Positions 46,703-57,600 of a stretch of 64,000 bases of DNA are shown one piece after another; within the stretch, counting starts at the first letter, position 1; each line of letters opens with the position of its first letter. The notes under the pieces are model-generated. The model saw nothing but the letters and a program-made list of their open reading frames with translations, did not search any database and was not told the origin of the DNA. Location of the stretch: contig JASANG010003123.1 in the NCBI GenBank assembly GCA_030248215.1, forward strand, positions 171,498 to 235,497, read 5' to 3'. The DNA comes from Enoplolaimus lenunculus. Lineage: Eukaryota > Nematoda > Enoplea > Enoplida > Thoracostomopsidae. The position numbers and the translations under genes were made by a program.

Positions 46703-47370
46703 CAGTCTGGGTAGGTATTGGGACTTCAGATCTTTCTGCTAAATAGCTGGAAAACGGGCCTACTGAGCGGGGATCACACTAGTGGCCTTAGGATTCTAAG
46801 CCAAGAACTCAACCACTGCACCACGTAGCCCGCTTCTCCATCTCCAAATGCTTTTTTCGTCAACTATGTCAGCCGTATGCTGCCGGCTAGCATACATGCA
46901 ACGCGCTGCACTATATTACATGTGCACATCAGGGTGCAACCGGAATTCCGGTTCCGGTTCCGGCATTTTTTCACCTTCCGGTTCCGGTTCCGGTAAATTT
47001 TTACCGGATTTAAAAATTCCGGTATTATAATTTGGCCGTTTTCTTAACTTTGCTAATTTTTAAGAATCTCTTTTGAAAGCCACTTGTACTCCGAATATAA
47101 GCCATTGATGGTGGATTTCACTTCAGTCGATGATGAAAATCTAAAATACAACAAATAAAATAAATACCTATGTTCGACCAAGGTTATTTCACAAATAATA
47201 GAGCAAAAAATAAGATTAAAATGAAATTTTTGGTGAAATGCATTTTTCATTTTCCGGTTCCGGTAAAATTTTCAAATTCCGGTTCCGGTAAATTGTAATT
47301 CCGGTTGCACCCTGGTGCACGTAATGGACAAGCTTGTATTACATACGCACATACCCCTCTTTTCAACAAG
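46703..47370 (-). mobile_element. tRNA-derived SINE, family S1 (copy 4), split by the A2 MITE
   Basis: The tRNA-like part is at 46740-46840 on the minus strand (GTGGTTGAGTTCTTGGC region, CTAGTGTGATCCCC). The leader is interrupted at 46929 by a 385-bp hAT-like MITE and resumes at 47315 with GTGCACGTAATGGACAAGC. Confidence 0.65.
46930..47314 (-). mobile_element. hAT-like MITE, CGGAAC subfamily (A2), near-identical to A1
   Basis: CAGGGTGCAACCGGAATTCC and the inverse at the right, with the duplication GTGCACAT / GTGCACGT (seven of eight). It lies in the opposite orientation to A1. The body, including CACTTGTACTCCGAATATAA, matches A1 at nearly every base compared, so both copies are young. Confidence 0.9.
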
Positions 47371-47454
47371 ATCGTCCGTTGATCGTTATTCCTATTTTCG
47401 ACTGGATACCGTGTTCAAAGCCAGGCAATTTACCATTGTGCTCACGGTCTAGCC

Positions 47455-47735
47455 ACCATGTCAATCTAGAAAGGAACTGGAACTTCAGGTGTTTTTACTA
47501 AGCAGCTGGATAAGCGGGCCTGCAAAGCGGCGTTCGAACTAGCGGTCTTTGGTTTCCGAGGCAAGCGCTTTATCACTGCGCAACGTAGCCCGCTTATCCA
47601 ACTACTTTAATCGTAACTACATATGTCGCCCGTATACATCCGGTTAGCGTACATACAGTGCGCTGCCCTATATTGCATGTACACATACCAGTTGGTAAGC
47701 ATGCCTTGCAAGCTTACACTATTAATTGTGGAATA
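47455..47735 (-). mobile_element. tRNA-derived SINE, family S1 (copy 5)
   Basis: On the minus strand it carries the leader AAGCTTGCAAGGCATGCTTA, then GCGGGCTACGTTGCGCAGTG (A-box), CTAGTTCGAACGCC (B-box), and the AGTTCCAGTTCCTTTC tail. Confidence 0.65.
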
Positions 47736-47839
47736 GTGTGCAAGGATCCAAAAATGATAGTGACTCAGCCTATCGCAACGCACGAATCTTACTGATTTTA
47801 AGTAGTAAATATTTGGGTTAGCTCCTGAAGCTGAGTTGT

Positions 47840-49300
47840 TTCGGGTTGTCTTCGCATGCTTTCAACGGGACGCGGAGGAGAACAACAGATGTTAGTAGCG
47901 ATTGCGAAAACGAAGTTAAAATTCAACCCCCACTCGACTTTCCTCACAGTTACGTACGACAAATAACCAACATGCATACCAGAAAAACATTCGTGAAGGC
48001 GAACAGACAACTGTCGTTCATGAAAGCGGTGAATGGCAGCAACTGGGTTTTTACAGAAATTACATGCTGCGTACAACGTACCTGGCATTCCTGGGATACG
48101 GCGCCCTGTGTGGTCGCCATGGCTCTGACTCGAACATCGGAAACCTAGAAAGAGTGCAAAGTAGCGCAGCCAGGATAATAACTGGTGCTGCCACCTGCAT
48201 GCCGGTCGATTGTATGCGAGCTGAAGAGAAGATCGTCCCCCTGAAACATAGATTCAAAGCTCTGGCTGCGATGGCTCTGGAGAAAAGTCCTGCTTGAATA
48301 TAGTATCCTGAGGCAAATCATAGCAGAAGTAGCAGCAACAGACGGCTGAAAACCAGCAATGTCAAACGTCATTCAAGCACGAAGAGATGGTGGGGCGGCA
48401 ACAGAATACCATTATATTCTTAGAAGATAAACCTCCTTGGGGCCAGAGCGTGGCCGTGGTTGTCGAGCTTAAAGGAAACAAGTCAACAACAGCAACTACC
48501 AGTTATGAAATGACTATCAGAAAGCTAACGGACAATGCGGGTTATTTCTTAATGATTTACGCAGATGGTTTGGCGCGGTCGGGTAATAGCGATGGAGGTA
48601 GTGCAGTGGTAGTAACAACTGCACTACCAACATCAGCAACTGAAATACACAATATACTCGTGCCAGCAGACAAGCTGTCGTCGTCATTTCAAGATGAAGT
48701 GACAGCATAGACTAACGCGTTCAAGTTATTACATGGCTCAGGTGGTGACTGGAGTAACAGATAACAAATCGTCGGTTATGGCTGTGCAGAAGCCAAATTG
48801 TAAGAGCATGGATGCTCTAACGCAGCAAACTAACAGACCGTTGCAACAACTATACCAAGATCGACAAATGAATCACCTGAACCCATAGTCACTGCGAGTT
48901 AATTTTGAAACGAACGCGCAGACAAAAACCTGCGGAAGCGGATCAAACGAACATTGCATGGCCGTTCGCGATTGCCAAAACCAAAATAAAAAGGACAGTA
49001 TAGACCGTTACGTTCCAGCATACAAGAGCAATACGAATTTATGGCAACGTCGGCGTCAACTTTGAAAAAAGCAGGCTATGGGAATATATAGGTCATCAGG
49101 CGAAGGTTTGGCATCAGAATGGGACATTTCCTGGAACTACGGAGCTATCGACATAAAATTCGTATTAATGATATAGGAAGTTGTAAATGGTCTGGCAAAA
49201 GTGAGGAAACAACAGAGCATGTGATGCTGGAATGCATACTGCAAGGAGTTGTCTTGTTATTAACAGCATTGAAGATGCATGTAAACATCCAATGGAGGTA
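47840..49300 (+). pseudogene. Decayed LINE: reverse-transcriptase end, RNase H and C-terminal domain
   Basis: Read in changing frames on the plus strand. KANRQLSFMKAVNGSNW and then LERVQSSAARIITGA are the typical end of a jockey/R1-like reverse transcriptase. MIYADGLARSGNSDGGSAVV is the RNase H start, with the catalytic Asp of the YTDGS-type motif present. GHFLELRSYRHKIRIND and EETTEHVMLEC are the C-terminal Cys-rich domain, here with a damaged CKWSGK. The order matches a LINE ORF2 from C-terminal RT onwards. Stops and frame changes are common, so it is not active. The 5' two thirds of the element is absent. Confidence 0.75.
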
Positions 49301-49399
49301 ACCAAGCCTTGGCCTGGTATTAAAGTCCAAGCACCTCCTGAATTGTAACAACATGGAGTAGGCCGATGGGTTGGTGGAGGAATTCATTGAAGGTGGAAG

Positions 49400-49960
49400 T
49401 GGTGTCAATTGTGTATGCGGTAATATGGCTACAGATACAGATTGGGTGGAATACGCGAGCAATAATGGCGGAGCAACGCATTAATAGACGCGCTGAAAGC
49501 CGGAGGAACGTTAAAGAAGTGCAGGAGATATGTGGAATAGTATAGGAGACAGAATTGGAAGGTAAGAGGGTGACTGTGGCATGGGTTCCGGTAGATTGTA
49601 AATTGCCTGGGAACAAGAGAGCAGATCTGAAGTTAAAGGAAGGTATGAAAATGAATCAGAAGACGACAGCAATTGATAGGTCGGCGTTAGAAAGGCTAAT
49701 CAAGAAATGGGTGAAGAACGAAACTGAAGGGGTATGAAGCATCATAAGTAAAAGAGGCGTACATATCAAATACGAGGTCAAAAATTGAAGCAGGGCTGAC
49801 CGAGAAAGAGAAATTTCGTGAGGTTTCAGACTGAGCACCATCCGAAGCTACGAAGGTGGTTAAATATGGCGGGAAAATCAGACTCTGAAGCGTACTGGTT
49901 TTGAAAATGGGGTGTTGAGGACAATATATACGCTTATGGACAGAATGTTCAGCTCTTTAT
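49400..49960 (+). pseudogene. Second LINE fragment: RNase H C-terminal part and tail
   Basis: VTVAWVPVDCKLPGNKRADL is the late RNase H block (WVPGHxxIxGNExAD). It comes after the C-terminal domain of the preceding fragment, so order is not collinear. Either two LINE copies lie head to tail or a segment was rearranged. No intact frame. Confidence 0.55.
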
Positions 49961-51039
49961 ATTAAAAGGAACAAAATCGGAGTCGGAAAGAGATTGGCGA
50001 ACGGTCGTGGGTGGGTATGGGTCTTGTGGCGCTGCTAAGTGCTAAGTGATATACCTAGGTGGTTGGGTTGATGCAACTACAAACAACAGCAACGTAGAGT
50101 TATGCAAGGTAATCCTTTTTCTGCACTATGTACAGCAGGCTTTTTACTTCCGAAGAAGGAAGAAGTGTTTTAAAGTGTGTACCAAGTGAAAATATGCTGA
50201 ATGTGGGCTTTAGCTTGCGGGTGTTTTAGTTAATCATTTATGTTCGTCGTTCAGGAGCCGTGATGTGATTTTGCGGCACGCGAATCTATAGACTTTAGGC
50301 TTCGGAATATTGCTATACATTTGTTTAATGTTTAAGGCCCTCAGCTATTTATGGGCTCAAAATTCGAATGAAACCTCCCATATTTCTCGTACAGGGTTCC
50401 TAGATTGGGTTAGTTCTCAATTCCCATAAATTAGAAAGGAAGGCTGTCATGTTTTCAAGTTTTGCGAACCGAGTGAGTGTCCGGACCGAATTGTGCGCTA
50501 CTTGAGGACAAATTAAATCAAATATTGTATGCGAAATGAACTGGAAAGCAGACATATCATAACTATTGTATAATAGCTCGGGGAAAATTTTCAGATGGTT
50601 TGATCGACTGCTGTGGACAACCTAAAAACACAATGCCACCAAATACTTGTCTATGAGAAAAAACGTAGCACATTCAGCAGGTTTAAGGTTTGTGACCAAG
50701 TTATGGAGCAAAACGCAAGAAAACGCACCCGAAAAGTAGATAAACTCATTTCAAAACCTAGACCAAGATGGAAATGACTGGTTGCCATTTTACCAGTGCT
50801 TATGAAGGGTGCGTATAGAATATCTGGAACTAGCAGAATACGTATTCAACACTTATGAGTTTAAGCTGTTTGCGATAACACGTCATGCCTATTGGAACGC
50901 TAGAGGAACGTTGGACAAAACTTGGCACAATAAGTTTTAAAATAAGAAGATCGAAATACTGTTTGTTGCCCCGACGGATGGCTGAATTATAGACACATCA
51001 GTGTGGTACAGCACGTCGCGATGCAAGTGCAATATCCTG
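49961..51039. other. Stretch between the LINE remnants and the CEP97 gene
   Basis: No intact gene. It may contain further decayed parts of the element that supplied the Ulp1-like fragment, but no domain was recognised. Confidence 0.3.
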
Positions 51040-51460
51040 AGGTAATCGGCTTACAGACACAATTTTGGATTCGAACCCGCAAATCTGAAGCACTATGGCT
51101 TTGTATATCGCTCGGGAAATTTTGCTACAAATTCATCACGCATACGGCAATCACTGGTTCACATCCTGTTGTTGTCAAAGCTCAGGAAGCATTAAGATAT
51201 ATAATTCTTGCTATTTGTTTCCGTAGCCGTCCCTTAAATTGAGTGTTGGTACTTTGTAAACCACCCTCTTGTGGAGGCTCTTCGTATTCAACTGGACGTT
51301 ACGGAATGTTCGATACAGCGTTTATGATTGCCTTGGCAAATAGCAATTGTCCAGAGCAAATGGAATTTGATCCCGCAATGATGAGAAGCCATTTGCTAGA
51401 AAAATCCAATAGAGGAAATCACACGGGGAAAATAGCATGCATTAATGAGGATAAAATCAT
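51040..51460 (+). pseudogene. Broken Ulp1-like (C48) protease fragment, tentative
   Basis: The stretch TAFMIALANSNCPEQMEF followed by DPAMMRSHLLE resembles the end of the Ulp1-like domain common in large invertebrate transposons, CGLFAIAxAxxLxNGxDPxxxxFDQxxMRxHLL. The expected CGLF block is reduced to a GMFDTAF-like string. It looks like a fossil fragment. The parent element is not identified. Based on remembered family pattern only. Confidence 0.4.
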
Positions 51461-51671
51461 AAAAATCCAATGATGGTAAAGTCAAACGAGAAATATTCGT
51501 TTACCTATATTAAGGGGATATTGTATACGACAAACGACGCTGGTTTACGGTAACAAATTAAAAAAAATTAAAGTCCATGTTTTAACTGTTTTATGCTGGG
51601 TTTGATACTTGAAAATAACATTTTTGCGCTATTTTAATTATAATATTTCATGCTTGTCAGAATAGTTAAAT

Positions 51672-54600
51672 ATGCGTTTGGATTACAGTGGCAAAAATCT
51701 AGTCAAAGTTCCTTCGCTGGAAAACTTCAAAGGGATTCACTCACTAATATTGAGAAATAATGCAATTGTCAGACTGGATAACATAAAGCAGTTGCTGTTT
51801 ATTAAAGAGGTAAGCGTACTGCTCAGCGGTCACTGATCGAAAGATGTCCAGGAAATAATTCATGCTTGTTTATGTTGTTTCTTAATCTCAGAATGTAACT
51901 TAGTGTTGCTGAGATTTATAAACGATTTCAAATGCTTGCATTCTTAACACAACAGCTTTTCTTCAGTATTTGCTTATTTGCTTGCAGCGCCAGATGTTTT
52001 TACGTTTTTATATGGAGAGCTGTGATTCCTTCCTAATCATATTTCGAAGAGAACTAAGCTTCTGGGTTCTAGATTGAGGATGCAAAAGTCTGCAACGAAG
52101 TGTAGTAATGATAGCTTTTATCCTAAACAGTTTAAGACATGTTTTTCAAGGACTGTGATAATATAACGGTCTGTTTGAGCAGTGTTCATTTTATTTTGTT
52201 CAGCTTAATTTGTCATGCAATCAGATGAGTTCCACGAATTCGATCGGTTTGCTAAAGGATTTGGTGATCCTGGATATGTCAAGCAACAAACTTAAAAGCA
52301 TTGATGGTAAGATTGTGTTCTATCTACTGAACTCAAAGCAAATAAATATGCAATCTGTTACTCGTTTTGATCAACGTAGACATATTCAAAGCGCACGTTT
52401 TTGTTTCAGGTCTGGTGAATTTGCTGAAGCTTGAAAAACTAACTTTATCCGGAAATTTGATTACGGTAATCAAAGATTTGGAAGTTTATGTATCAGCTAA
52501 AAATAATGAACTGCCGATACAAAGATTTTCGACGATGTTGATATCAATGCCGATTTCAATTTTAATACATGATGCTAGAAGAACTGATACGATACTGTAT
52601 TTTACATCATTATGAATGCAAAGACTTAAACCCAACCATCATAAGCGCGAATTATCTTATGACAGCGGTTCATTTTAATTTGTTTTTGCAAACAAACGCA
52701 AGGGGGATAACAGTTTCCATATCTGGTTCCGTTTTGTACTCTGCAAGTATGCTAGAGTTCCACAGATGTCTGATCTATGTAGCGCGCTTACGTAATACAA
52801 CACATTGTGCGCTTCCTCGCCTAAACACTAGAAATTCAACATACCAGTTAATATATATAATTTAGTTCTGTTTGTTTGGCACCCTGAGCTATGCGTACGA
52901 TTTGTTGTTTTTTCAATATTAATTACATATATATCAGATTTGTTTTAGAAAACACCAAATTTGTCTCAACTGAAGCGGTTGACTTATCTCGATCTCTCGT
53001 TTAATCGACTAACGGCTTTACCACATATGGGATCAGCAGTTACTTCTCTTGAAGTAAGTTATGTGACATTACGACAGTGTTATATAAACTCCTTAATTAG
53101 TAAGTTATATGACAATACGACAATGTTATTTAAAGTCCTTAGTATTTTTATCTATTAAACATTACCACAACATATCCGTTTGCGCTTGAACTTGAACAAA
53201 AACAAATTATTTTTCAGACGCTTTACTTGGATAACAATCACTTGACAACTCTCGATGGAGCAAACAAATGTTTACCCGCGTCGCTGCGCACTTTGGGAAT
53301 TTCAAAGAATATGATTAGAGACTTATCTCAGGTGGTGTTATTAGCCTATTTTTAACTTACGAGGTTGTCTTCAGTTAGAGTAAAATTTTCTTTTTTATTT
53401 CGTTTCCGTTATAATAGTTTTGCCCCTTTACAAACCAATTGATTTGAATTTATTAAACTATATAATGTTTCAAACAATAGCCATAAGAAGTTTGAGTTCT
53501 TCGAAAAACTGACTTTTTTAAGTCAAAAGTGCTTGGATGCTACACCGTGATAAAGTGATCAAAGTTTGCTTAGCCAATATAGCTAACGGGTTTATGAGAT
53601 TGGTATAAAAAGTGTTTTACATAATACCTACCTAGTGTGAGAAAGATCGTGAAAAAATTATAAGTGGTGGGTATAAAATTAACTTGAATGTGCTTTTACA
53701 CTGATTTTGGCGCAAAAACAAACCCTGGTTAAGATTTTTTCAGATGCGTCATCTAATTGTGTTTCCGTATATTGAGCAGTTAAGTGTTGCTGGAAATTTG
53801 TGCGTTGATCAAAGCGCAATGAATTCTGGACAGACTGCCAACGTTGGTATTGGATACCGAACACGTCATGGCTTTAATCACAGGCCGTATTTGTTGTGTT
53901 GCTGTCCTATGCTAAAATTTGTGGACGGATTTGCTGTGACTGAAACCGAGGCTTTGAAAGGTATTTTTGATCATGGCGTACGCGACAAAAAGCAAGTAGA
54001 ACATAAATTTGATTCTTTTATTAGCGCGTAGATTGTTAGGCAACATTGCGTATCAAACATTCTGGTTTAGCAGCAATACCGGGACATATGAGTGATTTTT
54101 GATAAATTAATGGTTACGATGGACGCATAAGTATATATTTCATGCCTGTGATATATTTCAATTTTCAGGAGAATGGTTGTATAGTCAAGGTAAAGGCAGA
54201 AAATTTTTACCTGGCTCGCATCAGCAGCTCGTGGAATATTTGTCGTCGACTTGTCCGCTTTCAGAAGACAATGGTATTCAGTTTTTTTCTGTTGCAGTGT
54301 CACAGTGAAAACGAAATACACTGAGTTGTTAATCATTTCGTCATTTCACATAGAACCTTTTATAAACTGTTGTTAATTTCTAACCAATGCAATTATGCAA
54401 TCTGATGTTTTTATTTTGTGTATCTTTATCAGTTTACAAGCAGTATAATAACGTGTTTATTACAATTTAGACAGTCTGACCACCGAAGAAGAAATTCGAA
54501 TCATGCAAGTTTTAGCGAAAAGACGTGAATATCTTCAGCAAAACGGCTCAGAAGGTTAGTAATTTACGCGATATTTGGCTCTGTAAAACAACCTACAAAA

Positions 54601-57600
54601 TTAATAACAATTTATTAATAGTAGTTATAGGTAATATGTGATTTAATACAAAAATAAGTCTGGCTCATAGCTCGCTTCGTTCGCGTGGTGTCATCAGCTG
54701 AGAGGCTCGATATTACAAAGTACGCAAAAATTGTCTTGGGAAGGTACATAAAAGATGGCAGACAACTTCAACTCGCTCCGCTCACTAGGATTTAAGGAAC
54801 TGTTCGTTGCCGAGATGGTTTTAACAAATTTTAAACTCCGGAGCCTTTCCAAACTAAGACTTTGAAATGTGTCGTTTAGCCATTTTTATGACAAAATCTC
54901 AAAGAACTTCTTTGTTTTGTGAGAAAACTTAGTGATGTAAGCCTAGTGATGTAAGTCGGCGATCACACTTAGGTTCGTCGTGTTCTAATATTTTTTTTGG
55001 CTTTACAGTTCACTTAAGGTTTACATAACTTATCACCTTTAAATGATCGCAAAAGGGCCGGGCGCGGTTTTACTGTTATTCACAAAGAAAACATTCCGCT
55101 GCGAAAGCTACTTACATGGAGTTCAATGGGGATTTTCATTAGTATTAGTCAAGTGTTTCTTTGGGAGATGTTATTTTATAAATAATGAAAACACATAGTA
55201 TATATGGTCAGTTATAAGTATACCGAAAATCTCTGTTTTTTATTCAATATTTGTTTCAAACAATTTCCTAATATGGCTTCAATTGTCATATATTTTTCTT
55301 TGAAATGTTTCAGGACAGTTTGGTGTTGAAACCTGGGCTCCTGAAATGGTGGACTCACGTTGTGGTTCAGTGACATATCGCAAACCCAACGCCTCATCGC
55401 CAATGTCGAATCAGATTTCTCACGATATTTGTGATCCACCACATACAGCCAGTTATGCGGTTCGTGGTAACCGGACCAGTTTGCCGTGTTACGAATCTTC
55501 TGGCATTCGGAATATTCCGCAACACGATTCAAAAGGCACTGCATTGATGACAACAAGCTGGTCTTCAGGAGCCGGTAGTGGCGGAAGTCCAAATCAGGCT
55601 GAAATTGCGAGCCCACATGATAATCCACAGACTGGGGCCAACTCAATGTCACATTCGTGGCATATTTTACCAGACGAAGTTGAAGAACGGCGTAACATTA
55701 CACCGAATAGTACTGCGGCCGGCAATACGTTTGGGTGTATGCCGGGCTATGGAAATACAGAACGGCACGGTCAGCAAAATATTCATAGTAATACACCGGT
55801 TGGTAAGCCTTGTTGCTCACCTAGTGGTCTAATACAGTGCCACGAAGCAGATAGCCAGCCACTTGATCAGAACAGAACTTATATTGAATTTGACGGACCC
55901 CTGCCGCACACGCAAGTCCTAAATCCTTATCAATCGTACGATGAACGTGTAGTAGTGTCCGCTGAACCGTATATTTATCAACGGAGTGCGTGGGTGTACT
56001 CTAGTTTGCCCCCTGTGTCGTCGCGCTACTATCAGCGATGTTATCCTACTCTGCAACAATCAGCGGCGCAGTCTGTAGGCAACAGCAGAGTGGTGGCGGC
56101 CAAAACATCAGTTGGTACTCGGGGTCAGACGGATTCAAAGGCTGGGGCTTGGGGAGATTCGAATCAAAGGGTTCGAACAACAAAGCTCGATACGAGTTCT
56201 GACAGAACAGCTGATTGCGCACAGAAAGAAGCTGTTGGTTTTTTGAAGCGGACGCAGTCGTGTTCACCAAGGACAAGTAGAAGGATTTCTGCTACACTGG
56301 CAACTCCCCCCCGGGGACAACGTATATCCGTAAAGCAGCAGTCTCAAAGACGTAATGAATATCGGTATGTTGACCGATTTTCATTCTGTACAGTGCCACG
56401 TCAACATTTGTTGGCTGCTGATGAAATGTCAGCGTGTTCAACACCCACCTCTCACTACCAGCCGTGCGGCGATTGTATTCCTTCATCGGGGCATACAATG
56501 ACATCGTCGGCAAGCGTCCGTAAACGATGGACATTTAGCCATAATCCGCCCAGTTTAAAAACTAAACCAGCTGGGTCATCGGGGACGGCATGCGCCCCTG
56601 AATGTCAAAAGCAACCCCAAAAATCAAGCCAAAACAACAACTCAAAAACGAAGTCAAGTTCGTATGCGGCGAACAAGGTTTCAAAATTGCCACCAGACTT
56701 TTATTCGTCGACACTGCCATCGCCAAAACGATCGGCAAAACTGAAAGGTGACGCCGTGGCCTCGTGTAGGCAACGCGGTGGCTACGAAACGAGCAGCCAG
56801 CAATTCAAGCAGCCTGGTCCTGGCGCTGGTCAAAAAATTGTGGTTCAGCACACAGCTAATGGTACCTAGTATTTTTGGTGCTTCGTAGGGTTTTTATGTT
56901 TTTTAATTCTGAAAGTACGATTTCGCGCCATATATTTTTTCGCTGCCGAAATATGAAACAACAACTTGTCGACATCAATGACGGCTGCATTACGGTTGTG
57001 TTGATGTGCATCGTTATAGACCGAGCCATAGTTGGTAATTTATGGATATAATTCACCCATTTTCCGTCCACATTCGAAAAACTCCCCTATTTTGAAATGA
57101 TATTTATATTACCGAAAAAACCAGAAGCATAGGTAAGCGGCAACTCAAGACTTCGAAATAGCAAATTTAACCAAAAAATAGTTTTTAGTAACTGATTTTA
57201 TATTAGGGCTTTATAAACCCATCACTCATCAAATCCCAAGGTTGAACTCGTCGTAAAATCCCGCTCCGGGGCCGTGTTTTTCTTCTGGGAAAATCTGTGT
57301 CCGGGTATTCATTTTGAAATGTTGTAACTCAACCTAATGCTGTTTTAGGTGTCATTCTTCCTTATAATGCAAATCACTTGACTGCGGCAATTAAGATTCA
57401 AGCTGTTTGGCGCGGATTTTATGTACGACACAAAAATCAGCAAGTGCTTCAGTATTTCCGTGCAATTAAATTATCTCGCATTGAACAAGCGGCTAAAATG
57501 GCCTTATTTGGGCTCGGCAGGTATAAATACTCGTTGCTAATGAGTGTTGTGTTATGATTTAATTATCAGTGTCTAACTTCGACTTGTTTATATTGAGAAA

